A program made the translations under genes and the position numbers. A stretch of 64,000 bases of DNA from Anaerocolumna sp. MB42-C2. GTDB taxonomy: Bacteria; Bacillota; Clostridia; Lachnospirales; Lachnospiraceae. The notes beneath the pieces are model-generated. The model saw only the letters and a program-made list of their open reading frames with translations, searched no databases and was not told where the DNA came from. Shown in pieces: positions 44,726 through 53,977 of the stretch (within the stretch, counting starts at the first letter, position 1; each line of letters begins with the position of its first letter). The stretch spans positions 3,053,501-3,117,500 of the forward strand of contig NZ_CP133190.1 in the NCBI RefSeq assembly GCF_030913705.1, in the 5' to 3' direction.

Positions 44726-47107
44726 ATGAATGAAAAGGCTTTATTTAAATTAGAATATAACAAGATTATAGATAAATTAGTTTCTTTAGCCGGGTCAGGG
44801 CTTGGCAAAGAATTATGCGCCGCTTTACAACCCAGTGACGACATTATTGAAATCCAATCAAGGCAAAAAGAAACTTCGGATGCCTTATCCCGTATTTACC
44901 GCAAGGGAAGCCTGGGGTTTTATGGCTTACACGATATTCGTGGTTCTTTAAAGAGATTGGAGATAGGGTCCACTCTTGGGGCAGGAGAACTTCTTCATAT
45001 CAGTTCCGTACTGGATGCCGCTCTGCGAATTAAGGCATACGGTGTTCGGGATAATGAGGAGAATGCAGGAGATTCCCTGGATGAGATGTTTTCTTCACTG
45101 GAACCCTTAACACCTCTTAATAATGAGATAAAACGCTGTATCATTAGTGAAGAGGAGATTGCAGATGATGCAAGCCCTGCCTTAAAAAATATACGCCGTT
45201 CCATGAAAGTGGCCAACGATAAGATCCATGAACAGTTAAATTCTTTATTGAATTCTTCCAGTTCAAGAACCAAACTTCAGGAGAATATTATTACCATGCG
45301 TAACGGCAGATACTGCCTGCCTATTAAACAGGAATACAGAGGCCAGTTTCCCGGCATGATTCACGACCAGTCCTCTTCCGGTTCCACATTATTTGTTGAA
45401 CCAATGGCGGTAGTTAAACTAAATAATGATTTGAAAGAATTAGAGATTAAAGAACAGGAAGAGATTGAGAAAATACTTGCAGATTTGAGTAACCAGGCAG
45501 GGATTGAAACAGAAAATCTGGACAACAATGTACGGGTTATTGCAGAACTTGATTTTATATTTGCCCGGGCAGCCCTGTCAAAGCAGATGAAAGGTACGGA
45601 GCCTGCCTTTAATGATAAGGGCATAATTAACATTAAAAAAGGCAGACATCCCTTAATTGATTCCAAAAAGGTTGTTCCAATCGATATTACTTTAGGTAAA
45701 GATTTTAATCTTTTGGTTATTACAGGTCCGAATACAGGCGGTAAAACCGTTTCCCTTAAAACGGTCGGGTTATTTACACTTTTAGGGCAGGCAGGTTTAC
45801 ACATTCCGGCATTTGACGGATCTGAACTAGCAGTTTTTGAAGAAGTATACGCAGATATCGGCGATGAACAAAGTATTGAACAAAGTTTAAGTACTTTCTC
45901 ATCCCACATGACAAATACCGTATCCATATTGGAGAAAGCAAACTATAAATCTCTGGTTCTTTTTGATGAATTAGGTGCCGGAACCGACCCGACAGAGGGT
46001 GCCGCACTGGCTATGGCTATTTTATCAAACCTTCATAAGCGTAAAGTCTGTACTATGGCAACTACCCATTACAGTGAATTAAAGGTATATGCCCTATCAA
46101 CGGAGGGGGTTAGCAATGCCTGCTGTGAATTTGATGTAGAAACCCTTCGGCCGACCTACCGATTGTTAATCGGTATTCCCGGTAAAAGTAATGCATTTGC
46201 AATATCCTCTAAGTTAGGCCTTCCTGACTCTATCATTAATGATGCCAAAAACCTGATTGGAATACAGGATAAGAGCTTTGAGGATTTGATCAGTGATTTA
46301 GAAAAAAACCGAATTGCAATGGAAAACGAACGCCTGGAAATCAGTAAAACAAAGAAGGAAATCGAGGAGTTACGCCGCAGACTGGAACAGAAAAACGAGA
46401 AGATCGACAACGCCAAAGACAGAATTATGGCAGAAGCTAAAGAAGAAGCAAGAAAAATTCTACAGGATGCAAAAGATATTGCCGACCGAACCATTAAGAA
46501 TTTTAATAAATGGAGCAGTGAGGGCGGTATCACCAGAGATATGGAAAATGAACGTACGGCGCTCAGGGAAAAATTATCACAGGCTGAGTCCGGTCTTTCT
46601 ATAAAGAACAACAAAAAATCTAAGAAGACACCGAAAGCAAAAGATTTCAAATTAGGTGATTCTGTTAATGTATTAAGCTTAGGATTAAAAGGTACCGTAA
46701 GCAGTATCCCAAATGCCAAAGGCGATTTATACGTCCAGATGGGTATTTTGAGATCCCTTGTTAATATCAGTGATTTAGAGTTAATTGATGAACCGGTAAT
46801 CACCGGACCTAATATAAACCGAACCGGCAGCGGAAAGATTAAAATGTCCAAAACATTCTCCATCAGCACGGAGATAAACCTGATCGGTAAAACAGTGGAC
46901 GAAGCACTTTCCCTTCTGGATAAGTATTTAGACGATGCATACCTGTCACATCTGCCACAGGTTACCGTTATCCATGGACGGGGTACCGGAGCCCTTAGGA
47001 ATGCTGTACACTCCCATCTAAAAAGGACCAAATATGTAAAATCATATCGGGAGGGTGCTTTTGGCGAAGGCGGTCAGGGTGTAACCATTGTTGAATTTAT
47101 ACAATAA
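44726..47107 (+). CDS. mutS2: Endonuclease MutS2
   Basis: A 793-residue MutS-family protein without mismatch-recognition domains. Core and lever region (about 1-310); ATPase with Walker A TGPNTGGKTVSLKT (near 335), Walker B LVLFDELGAGTDP and ATTHYSEL; a coiled coil (about 510-620); and a C-terminal Smr nuclease domain with HGRGTGALRNAVHSHL. It limits recombination or rescues collided ribosomes in related bacteria. The frame opens 36 bases earlier, but the GGAGGAAGC site places the start at 44726. Confidence 0.95.
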   Translation: MNEKALFKLEYNKIIDKLVSLAGSGLGKELCAALQPSDDIIEIQSRQKETSDALSRIYRKGSLGFYGLHDIRGSLKRLEIGSTLGAGELLHISSVLDAALRIKAYGVRDNEENAGDSLDEMFSSLEPLTPLNNEIKRCIISEEEIADDASPALKNIRRSMKVANDKIHEQLNSLLNSSSSRTKLQENIITMRNGRYCLPIKQEYRGQFPGMIHDQSSSGSTLFVEPMAVVKLNNDLKELEIKEQEEIEKILADLSNQAGIETENLDNNVRVIAELDFIFARAALSKQMKGTEPAFNDKGIINIKKGRHPLIDSKKVVPIDITLGKDFNLLVITGPNTGGKTVSLKTVGLFTLLGQAGLHIPAFDGSELAVFEEVYADIGDEQSIEQSLSTFSSHMTNTVSILEKANYKSLVLFDELGAGTDPTEGAALAMAILSNLHKRKVCTMATTHYSELKVYALSTEGVSNACCEFDVETLRPTYRLLIGIPGKSNAFAISSKLGLPDSIINDAKNLIGIQDKSFEDLISDLEKNRIAMENERLEISKTKKEIEELRRRLEQKNEKIDNAKDRIMAEAKEEARKILQDAKDIADRTIKNFNKWSSEGGITRDMENERTALREKLSQAESGLSIKNNKKSKKTPKAKDFKLGDSVNVLSLGLKGTVSSIPNAKGDLYVQMGILRSLVNISDLELIDEPVITGPNINRTGSGKIKMSKTFSISTEINLIGKTVDEALSLLDKYLDDAYLSHLPQVTVIHGRGTGALRNAVHSHLKRTKYVKSYREGAFGEGGQGVTIVEFIQ

Positions 47108-47116
47108 TTTTCAAAT

Positions 47117-47199
47117 GGAGTATAAGATTTAATCATTCAAATACCTGTTACGGGTTTAAGATTTCATGTTCCATTTACTCCGGGTCCAGATGATTAAAT
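47117..47199 (+). promoter_or_regulatory. Interleaved inverted repeats in the leader of a response-regulator gene
   Basis: GGAGTA (47117-47122) pairs with TACTCC (47176-47181), and ATTTAATCAT (47127-47136) pairs with ATGATTAAAT (47190-47199). The order A-B-A'-B' allows alternative hairpins or a pseudoknot. An ACC-tgttac-GGGT stem lies between. It starts just after mutS2. Confidence 0.4.
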
Positions 47200-47238
47200 T
47201 AAATCTAAACTCAATACACATATTAAGTAGGAGGTTTT

Positions 47239-47955
47239 ATGGCAACGAAACAAAAAATATTAATTGTGGATGATGATGTAAACATAGCAGAATTAATCTC
47301 CCTTTATCTTACCAAGGAATGTTTTGATACTCTTATGGTACATGATGGGGAGGAGGCAATTATTAATTTTGCAACTTATCAGCCGAATCTTATCCTGTTG
47401 GATTTAATGCTTCCGGGAATAGATGGTTATGAGGTCTGCAGAGAAATCCGTAAAACCTCTTCCGTACCTATTATTATGTTATCAGCCAAAGGTGAAATCT
47501 TTGATAAAGTATTAGGTCTGGAACTGGGTGCGGATGATTATATTATAAAACCTTTTGATTCCAAAGAGTTAGTTGCCCGTGTTAAAGCTGTCCTAAGACG
47601 TTTTCATCCAACGGTAACACAAGCTGCGGAGACTACGGTTTCCGAACAGACCGGTGATTATGTGTCTTATCCGGATTTAGTTATCAATCAATCAAACTAT
47701 TCCGTAATGTATTACGGCAATACAATAGAAATGCCTCCAAAGGAACTGGAATTATTTTATTTCCTGGCTTCCCACCCAAACCAGGTATTTACCAGGGAGC
47801 AGCTTCTGGATCATATCTGGGGATATGAATATATTGGTGATACCAGAACCGTTGATGTGCATATAAAACGCCTTAGGGAAAAAATTAAAGATCATACTTC
47901 CTGGAGCCTGTCTACTGTTTGGGGTATTGGTTACAAATTTGAAGTTAAAAAATAA
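47239..47955 (+). CDS. Response regulator, OmpR/PhoB family
   Basis: A 238-residue regulator: receiver with Asp in LLDLMLPG (near 54) and Lys in DYIIKPF, a linker, and a winged helix (about 140-238) ending GIGYKFEVKK. A perfect AGGAGG precedes the ATG. It forms an operon with the histidine kinase 105 bases downstream; close in type to the WalR/PhoP subgroup. Confidence 0.93.
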   Translation: MATKQKILIVDDDVNIAELISLYLTKECFDTLMVHDGEEAIINFATYQPNLILLDLMLPGIDGYEVCREIRKTSSVPIIMLSAKGEIFDKVLGLELGADDYIIKPFDSKELVARVKAVLRRFHPTVTQAAETTVSEQTGDYVSYPDLVINQSNYSVMYYGNTIEMPPKELELFYFLASHPNQVFTREQLLDHIWGYEYIGDTRTVDVHIKRLREKIKDHTSWSLSTVWGIGYKFEVKK

Positions 47956-48060
47956 TAGTAACATCTGCAAGTTATGTAGTTTAAGCTGTACCGGAAGCAG
48001 TTGAAAATATGATAAGCAGTAAATCATCATCAAACAATGCTTTATGCAATGGGAGTTATT

Positions 48061-49482
48061 ATGAAACAACATTTATGGATTAAACTTCTGATATGTTATA
48101 TTTTCTCTGCAGTATTTATGTTTATACTGCTTAATACATATGCAGCAAACCGTTATAAAGATAAATTAATTGAGGATAAAAAATCTTTATTATATAACGA
48201 AGCTGCTTCTATTTCCGATGAATATATGACCAGCTTTTACAATGAAGAATTGTCCCTTCCTAACCTGACAACACAGATTAAAACCATCGGCACTATCCTG
48301 AATGCCCGTATTTGGATTGTGAACAATTCCGGCTTTGTTATTTCCGATACGAAACCAAATACGGAGAGTGATAAGCCGATTAATGTCCTCGACATTAACC
48401 CTGACTTTCTGGACTTTACCTTTCATAACCATACCGTTATGAAAGATGTATTATCAGAACCCATGTTAAGTGTAGTATATAAGGTGATTTATAAGTATCA
48501 GATACAGGGTTATATTGTTATGCACTCCTCTATTAACGGCATACAAAGGGAATGCACTCATGTAATTGATATAATTAATATCTGCTTTATCCTGTTTTTA
48601 GGGTTTTTATTCCTATTATTCTCATATATTTATTATTTGACAATAATACCTTTAAGTAAATTGAATAAAGCTGCCTCCGAGTATACCAAGGGAAATTATT
48701 CTTACGTCTTAAAAATGAAACGGCAGGACGAGTACGGAAGTCTTGCCAATTCCATATCCTATATGGCAGGAGAAATCAACAACCTGGATGATTACCAGAA
48801 GAAATTCGTAGCAAATATCTCCCATGATTTCCGTTCTCCACTAACCTCTATAAAAGGATATGCGGAAGCCTTACAGGACGGCACAATCCCTTATGAAATG
48901 AAAGATAAATACCTGGGTATTATACTTTTTGAAACAGAACGTCTCAATAAGCTGACAACAAGTCTGTTAGCTTTAAACAGCTTTGAAAATCATGGTACGA
49001 TACTGGAAATTGTATCATTTGATATTAATCATATTATTAAGAAAACTGCAGAAAGTTTTGAGGGTGCCTGCACTCAGAAAAAGATTACTCTTAATCTTTT
49101 CTTTTCTTCCAAAGAAACTTTAGTGGATGCGGATATGGGTAAAATTCAGCAGGTGCTTTATAATCTGTTGGATAATGCTATAAAGTTCAGCCACCATAAT
49201 TCCACAATTAAAATTTCAACAGTAGAGAAAGGCGACAAAGTATTTATCTCTGTGAAAGACAGTGGAATTGGTATTCCAAAAGAGAGTATAAAAAAGATAT
49301 GGGAACGTTTTTATAAGACGGATGCTTCCAGAGGAAAAGATAAAAAAGGTACCGGCCTTGGTCTTTCCATAACCAAGGAAATTATAGCTGCACATAATGA
49401 AAATATTAATGTAATCAGTACGGAGGGTGTAGGAACAGAATTTATCTTCACCCTGCCCAGAACAGAGGGATTTCTTTTGTAA
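48061..49482 (+). CDS. Sensor histidine kinase (PhoR/WalK-like)
   Basis: A 473-residue membrane kinase: first helix (about 5-25), a 150-residue extracellular domain, second helix (about 175-197), HAMP (to about 250), HisKA with NISHDFRSPLTSIKGYAEAL (His near 258) and HATPase with NLLDNAIKFS, DSGIGIP and GTGLGLSI. The open frame starts 24 bases earlier; ATG 48061 with GGGAG at 5 bases is preferred. Confidence 0.93.
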   Translation: MKQHLWIKLLICYIFSAVFMFILLNTYAANRYKDKLIEDKKSLLYNEAASISDEYMTSFYNEELSLPNLTTQIKTIGTILNARIWIVNNSGFVISDTKPNTESDKPINVLDINPDFLDFTFHNHTVMKDVLSEPMLSVVYKVIYKYQIQGYIVMHSSINGIQRECTHVIDIINICFILFLGFLFLLFSYIYYLTIIPLSKLNKAASEYTKGNYSYVLKMKRQDEYGSLANSISYMAGEINNLDDYQKKFVANISHDFRSPLTSIKGYAEALQDGTIPYEMKDKYLGIILFETERLNKLTTSLLALNSFENHGTILEIVSFDINHIIKKTAESFEGACTQKKITLNLFFSSKETLVDADMGKIQQVLYNLLDNAIKFSHHNSTIKISTVEKGDKVFISVKDSGIGIPKESIKKIWERFYKTDASRGKDKKGTGLGLSITKEIIAAHNENINVISTEGVGTEFIFTLPRTEGFLL

Positions 49483-49493
49483 GGAGACATCTG

Positions 49494-49676
49494 TTACATT
49501 TGTTTCCTTACAATCTTGTATTCATCATTAAATTTAAAATGTGGGCAATTATCATAGGAACTCCTTAAAAATTTCCCCATTTCATCTTCATCCAGATAGA
49601 CATCACAACCATAACAGTTATATTCTTCATCATATATATAATTACCGCAATATTCACAATTCGTTTTTTCTTTCAT
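49494..49676 (-). CDS. Small Cys-rich zinc-ribbon-like protein (DUF6472-like)
   Basis: A 60-residue acidic protein with two CxxC pairs (CEYCGNYIYD, CYGCDVYLDEDEM) and a later Cys in NCPHFKF, ending YKIVRKQM. It looks like a zinc-binding module common as a small single gene in Lachnospiraceae; the DUF number is from memory. GGAAGGA precedes the ATG. No function is known. Confidence 0.8.
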   Translation of the reverse strand: MKEKTNCEYCGNYIYDEEYNCYGCDVYLDEDEMGKFLRSSYDNCPHFKFNDEYKIVRKQM

Positions 49677-49781
49677 AAAATCCTTCCAATCTTTTAAGGT
49701 GCTAATCTGTTTATATAATTATTATTACCATACTGTTCATAGAAAACTCCTGATATTTAGTTTTGGTTTCATTTATAATTA

Positions 49782-49810
49782 CATAGGAAAGTTCGGAGAA
49801 CTTTCCTATG
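49782..49810 (+). terminator. Perfect 13-bp hairpin
   Basis: CATAGGAAAGTTC (49782-49794) and GAACTTTCCTATG (49798-49810) with a 3-base loop. It lies between two minus-strand genes and may be a terminator for either direction; an A-rich run follows on the plus strand. Confidence 0.55.
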
Positions 49811-49820
49811 CAATAAAAAA

Positions 49821-49860
49821 GTACATCAGGATTAGACTTTTTAGGTCCATCCAGTTGTAC
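49821..49860 (-). terminator. Terminator of trmL
   Basis: GTACA...GGAT pairs with ATCC...TGTAC (imperfect), followed by six T residues on the minus strand. Confidence 0.8.
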
Positions 49861-49880
49861 TTCTATTCATTATTAATAAA

Positions 49881-50381
49881 TTATAAGCTTTCATCCCATG
49901 TGTGGTGATGTAGCTGCCCGGTTCTTTTCATACCGGAAAAGTTATTCTGGCGTAAAGCTTCGTAAAGTACGATTGCCACCGAATTAGACAAATTCAGAGA
50001 ACGAATCTCCCCTATCATTGGAATACGTACTGCCGTTTCTTTGTTTTCTAAAAGTATTTCTTCCGGAATTCCGGCACTTTCTTTTCCAAACATGATAAAA
50101 CAATCCGGCTCATAATCTACTTCCGTATAGGTCTGAACCGCTTTGGTAGTCGCCATATATATTTTTGCATTGGGATTTCTTTTAAGAAAGTCTTCATAAT
50201 TATCATAAACTGTAACATCTAAATCTTTCCAATAATCAAGTCCCGCTCTTTTAATTTCTTTTTCATTTAATTTAAAACCTAAAGGTTCTATTAAATGTAA
50301 TCTGGTACCGGTAGCCACACAGGTACGCCCTATATTTCCGGTATTTGCCGGTATCTCCGGCTCTAATAATACTACGTTCAT
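49881..50381 (-). CDS. trmL: tRNA (cytidine(34)-2'-O)-methyltransferase TrmL
   Basis: A 166-residue SPOUT methyltransferase. MNVVLLEPEIPANTGNIGRTC (start), IEPLGFKLNEKEIKRAGLDYW, FGKESAGIPEEIL and IPMIGEIRSLNLSNSVAI are the four conserved TrmL blocks. It 2'-O-methylates the wobble base of tRNA-Leu in known homologues. Length is normal. Confidence 0.93.
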   Translation of the reverse strand: MNVVLLEPEIPANTGNIGRTCVATGTRLHLIEPLGFKLNEKEIKRAGLDYWKDLDVTVYDNYEDFLKRNPNAKIYMATTKAVQTYTEVDYEPDCFIMFGKESAGIPEEILLENKETAVRIPMIGEIRSLNLSNSVAIVLYEALRQNNFSGMKRTGQLHHHTWDESL

Positions 50382-50495
50382 CTTTACTCCTATTATAATC
50401 GAAATTTCTTCGACTATTTAATATTAAAACATTCCCCTTATACTCCACTCCCTTTATGTAGAAAGAACTTCTATATTAATTCGGAGGAATTTTTC

Positions 50496-50963
50496 TTAAT
50501 CTTTAAGAGCTACATTAATTTCAATTGCTCTGCTCTCATCATAAATTAAAGGTATACAGATATTCTGAGAGTAATTATTAGTAAAAGCTACATTACCCGT
50601 GCAAAGGGTTGGCGGGGTAATATCAATACCAATACCCTTGGTTGAGAAAATGGTAGCAGTATTACCCATAATCATATTACCTAATTCACACACTGCACTG
50701 GTTGCCAACTCATCTAACTGCGTGACCGGCATCATAATCATTTTAGATGCAATATCACATGCTACTGAATTAGGGAATGCTATCATAGCTTGGCCACGTA
50801 TCTCACCTGTGATACCAATCATAATAACTAATGTGTCATCTGTAAAATCAGCGTTTTTTACATATGGTTTACCGATTTTTACATCTACAAAGCACATATC
50901 CTTAAGTATTTTCGTAGCAGCAATTAAAAATGGATTAATGTGCTCTGCATTCAATCCTGCCAT
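50496..50963 (-). CDS. cheX: CheX-family chemotaxis phosphatase
   Basis: A 155-residue protein of the CheC/CheX/FliY group. It starts MAGLNAEHINPFLIAA and contains the phosphatase motif ELGNMIMGN (Glu...Asn near 95), the residues that dephosphorylate CheY-P. AGGAGG precedes the ATG. No chemotaxis operon lies beside it. Confidence 0.88.
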   Translation of the reverse strand: MAGLNAEHINPFLIAATKILKDMCFVDVKIGKPYVKNADFTDDTLVIMIGITGEIRGQAMIAFPNSVACDIASKMIMMPVTQLDELATSAVCELGNMIMGNTATIFSTKGIGIDITPPTLCTGNVAFTNNYSQNICIPLIYDESRAIEINVALKD

Positions 50964-51209
50964 ATTTTATCCTCCTAAGTAACTCATCTTTCTTTTGGTG
51001 ATCAGCAAGAGCCTGAAAACCAACTCCCACACTGCCGCGATGTCGCTTTTGTGACAATTATCCTGTATACTTATCCATTTGCCTAATTCAAAGGTATCCC
51101 GCGGAGTCTTCAATCATATAGGTCTCATTACCCATATGATAAAATTCATCATATTTCGATTTTATCACAAAAACAATATATATTACAATATAAATTATTT
51201 ATTTAACAA

Positions 51210-52376
51210 TTAAATAATCCTGTGCTTTGAGACAAACTTTTCGATTCGCTCAATTGCCACTTTCAGATTTTCTATAGAATATGCATAGGATATCCTTAAA
51301 AAACCTTCACCGCATTCACCGAAAGCTGTGCCCGGTACTACAGCCACCTTCTCTTCTCTAAGGAGAGAAGTTGCAAACTCGTCTGAGGTCATACCTAAAC
51401 TCTTAATACAGGGAAAAATATAAAAAGCTCCATACGGTTCAAAACATTCCAGTCCCATTTCACGAAATGCATGGATTAAATACCTTCTTCGCTGATCATA
51501 TGCATCCCGCATAGTTTCTACATCGGAATCACCGTTTCTTAAAGCCTCTATCGCAGCATACTGACTCGTAGTAGGTGCACACATAATAGCAAACTGATGG
51601 ATTTTAACCATCTGTTCTATGATAACAGCAGGTCCGACCGCATAACCCAACCGCCAACCGGTCATAGCATAAGATTTTGAAAAACCGTTAATTAAAATCG
51701 TTCTTTCTTTCATTCCCGGAAATTCAGCAATGGATACGTGTTTCTTACCATAAGTAAGTTCTGAATAAATCTCGTCGGACAGAACAAAAATATCCTTTTC
51801 TTTCACGATCTTAACTATATCTTCCAGGTCCTCCCTCTCCATAATTGCTCCTGTCGGATTATTAGGAAAGGGCATTATCAAAACTTTGGTACGTTCGGTT
51901 ATAGCATCTAAGAGCTCCTCTTTTGTAAGTCTGAATTGGTTTTCTGCTTTTAATTCTATTATAACCGGTTTGCCGCCTGCTAACGTTGCACAGGGTAAAT
52001 AAGATACATAACTTGGCTGAGGAATTAAAACTTCATCTCCCGGATCCAGCATGGCACGCAGTGCGATATCAATTGCTTCACTTCCCCCAATGGTTACAAT
52101 GGTTTCATGATCCGGATGATAGCTCAACGAAAACCTGCGATTTAAATAATTGCAGATTTCCATTTTTAAATCTTTTAACCCTGCATTAGAAGTATAAAAG
52201 GTTCTGCCCTTTTCCAAGGAATAGATACCCTCTTCTCTAATATGCCAGGGTGTATCAAAATCCGGTTCGCCAACGCCTAAAGATATGGCATCTTTCATTT
52301 CACTTACGATATCAAAGAATTTTCTTATGCCGGACGGCTGTATATCAACAACTATTTTAGATAATGGGTTTCTCAC
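51210..52376 (-). CDS. PLP-dependent aminotransferase, class I/II
   Basis: A 388-residue fold-type I aminotransferase. The PLP Lys is in SFSKSYAMTGWRLGYAVGP (near 235); other conserved parts are ISLGVGEPDFDTP, NPTGAIMERED and SDEIYSELTYG. The start is GTG, overlapping the Lrp gene stop (CCGTGAG), so the pair is coupled. It probably transfers amino groups of an amino acid sensed by that regulator (aromatic or aspartate type). Confidence 0.93.
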   Translation of the reverse strand: MRNPLSKIVVDIQPSGIRKFFDIVSEMKDAISLGVGEPDFDTPWHIREEGIYSLEKGRTFYTSNAGLKDLKMEICNYLNRRFSLSYHPDHETIVTIGGSEAIDIALRAMLDPGDEVLIPQPSYVSYLPCATLAGGKPVIIELKAENQFRLTKEELLDAITERTKVLIMPFPNNPTGAIMEREDLEDIVKIVKEKDIFVLSDEIYSELTYGKKHVSIAEFPGMKERTILINGFSKSYAMTGWRLGYAVGPAVIIEQMVKIHQFAIMCAPTTSQYAAIEALRNGDSDVETMRDAYDQRRRYLIHAFREMGLECFEPYGAFYIFPCIKSLGMTSDEFATSLLREEKVAVVPGTAFGECGEGFLRISYAYSIENLKVAIERIEKFVSKHRII

Positions 52377-52855
52377 GGTGTAATCAGCATCCTTTCATCG
52401 TTGGTCTCGTGTACTAATGGTAATCCATGTTCCTTATATTTCTTTAAAACAAAATGTGTTGCCGTACTAAGCACAGCTTCCATAGGAGCTAATTTACTGG
52501 ATACAAAATTAGCTACTTCTCTCATACTTTTGCCCTCAATAATTACAGTCAGGTCAAAACCGCCGGACATGAGATAAACCGACTCCACTTCATCAAATTT
52601 ATAGATTCTCTCTGCTATTTTATCAAATCCCTGTCCTCTCTGAGGAGTAACTTTTACTTCGATTAAAGCAGTGACTTTTTCACTTTCTGTTTTATCCCAG
52701 TTAATTAAAGTTGGGTATCCGCATATTATGGTTTCAGCTTCTAATTCTTTTATGATCGTAGATATCTCTTCTTCGGAACTTCCTAACATGGCCGCCAGGT
52801 CTTTCGCAGTTAATTTACTATTTTTATCAATGGCTGCTAATATTTTCTCTCTCAT
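52373..52855 (-). CDS. Lrp/AsnC family regulator
   Basis: A 160-residue regulator: winged helix (about 3-60; KLTAKDLAAMLGSSEEEISTII) and an RAM ligand domain (about 65-150; TALIEVKVTPQRGQGFDKI, VYLMSGGFDLTVIIEGKSM). It probably controls itself and the coupled aminotransferase in response to amino acids. Confidence 0.92.
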   Translation of the reverse strand: MREKILAAIDKNSKLTAKDLAAMLGSSEEEISTIIKELEAETIICGYPTLINWDKTESEKVTALIEVKVTPQRGQGFDKIAERIYKFDEVESVYLMSGGFDLTVIIEGKSMREVANFVSSKLAPMEAVLSTATHFVLKKYKEHGLPLVHETNDERMLITP

Positions 52856-52922
52856 TTTATAATTTCCTTTCCATGCGTTAATATTTTATTATATGAATTA
52901 TTATTGATTAAATTTAATTAAA

Positions 52923-53909
52923 TTAACTAATTGCCTTATACAATTCATCACTTTTAGGCGGAGCTAAAAACCGCTTTTCTTCTTCATTTTTTACAACCCT
53001 GTCATTTCCAGGTGTAATCCGTCCAATTACAGCCGCCGGAATATTATTTTTCTTAAGTACCTCAACCAGCTCATTGGCTTTATCCGTAACCATGATCATA
53101 ACCCCGCTTGAAATTAACTGATACGGATTTAAATCGTAAAATTCACAAATCTCTATGGTTTCCTGTTTGATTGATATCTTTTTTAAATCTACTTCAAGAC
53201 CTACTCCCGAAGCTTCTCCCAATTCCCATAAGGCTCCGAATATTCCGCCCTCCGTAACGTCATGCATGGAGGTTACCCCCATCTCTCTTGCTATTTTAGC
53301 TTCTCCTACGACGGATATATTCTTTATAAAATTTTGAGCACCTATAATAAAATCTCTGGTATATTTACCGGTTAGTTCTTTTTCTTTCATTTTTGCAATA
53401 ATTGCAGTACCCTCAAGGCCTGCCCACTTTGTCATTACAATTTCCTGGCCCGGAATAACACCTGCTGTTTTAATCATTTGCTGTTTTGGCATCTTACCGA
53501 TTCCGGTTACTGTTATGACAGGTTGGTTAACAGCTGCAGTTATTTCCGTATGCCCGCCCATAATTTCAATATTCAGTTTTTCACATACACCCTCGATTTC
53601 CTGCATAATTTCTTTTAAATCAGATTCCCGGAATCCATCCGGCAATAAAATTGTAAGCATTATACCTACAATCTCCGCACCATTTGAAGAAATATCATTG
53701 GCTGTTATATGTACAGCGAGGGTACCTATGTCTTCCGTAGTTCCGGTAATTGGATCTGTAGAAATGACAAATACTTCATCCTCCTTAAGTTCAACAACAC
53801 TGCAGTCTTCTCCAACCCCCGGCCCAACTAACACTTCTTCCCGTCTGTGTTTTATCTGTTTTAAGATTGACCTTTTTAAAACTGTTTCCGAAACTTTACC
53901 GATATTCAT
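52923..53909 (-). CDS. AIR synthase-like protein (PurM/HypE/ThiL superfamily)
   Basis: A 328-residue protein of the PurM superfamily. VLVGPGVGEDCSVVEL, VISTDPITGTTEDIG and IMGGHTEITAAVNQPVI, then MHDVTEGGIFGALWELGEAS, match the two-domain ATP-binding fold. No hydrogenase genes are nearby, so HypE function is not supported. Role unknown. AGGAGG precedes the ATG. Confidence 0.85.
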   Translation of the reverse strand: MNIGKVSETVLKRSILKQIKHRREEVLVGPGVGEDCSVVELKEDEVFVISTDPITGTTEDIGTLAVHITANDISSNGAEIVGIMLTILLPDGFRESDLKEIMQEIEGVCEKLNIEIMGGHTEITAAVNQPVITVTGIGKMPKQQMIKTAGVIPGQEIVMTKWAGLEGTAIIAKMKEKELTGKYTRDFIIGAQNFIKNISVVGEAKIAREMGVTSMHDVTEGGIFGALWELGEASGVGLEVDLKKISIKQETIEICEFYDLNPYQLISSGVMIMVTDKANELVEVLKKNNIPAAVIGRITPGNDRVVKNEEEKRFLAPPKSDELYKAIS

Positions 53910-53926
53910 ACTGCCTCCTATAAAAC

Positions 53927-53965
53927 TAGCAAAGCAGATGTTCCATCCGCTTTGCTACTTGTTTT
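53927..53965. terminator. Hairpin before the AIR synthase-like gene
   Basis: TAGCAAAGCAGATG (53927-53940) and CATCCGCTTTGCTA (53944-53957) pair with one mismatch. Eight T residues follow on the plus strand and a short T run on the minus strand. It most likely ends the VanW transcript. Confidence 0.7.
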
Positions 53966-53977
53966 TTTTATTAATAG

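Noticed and set aside
45361-47031. Long antisense open frames inside mutS2
   Set aside because: They mirror the codon pattern of mutS2, have no ribosome binding sites and resemble no family; mutS2 has clear domains.
50964-51209. Possible c-di-GMP riboswitch upstream of cheX
   Set aside because: GGCAAA and GGCAGTG-like pieces occur but the conserved core and tetraloop receptor of the class I element are absent.
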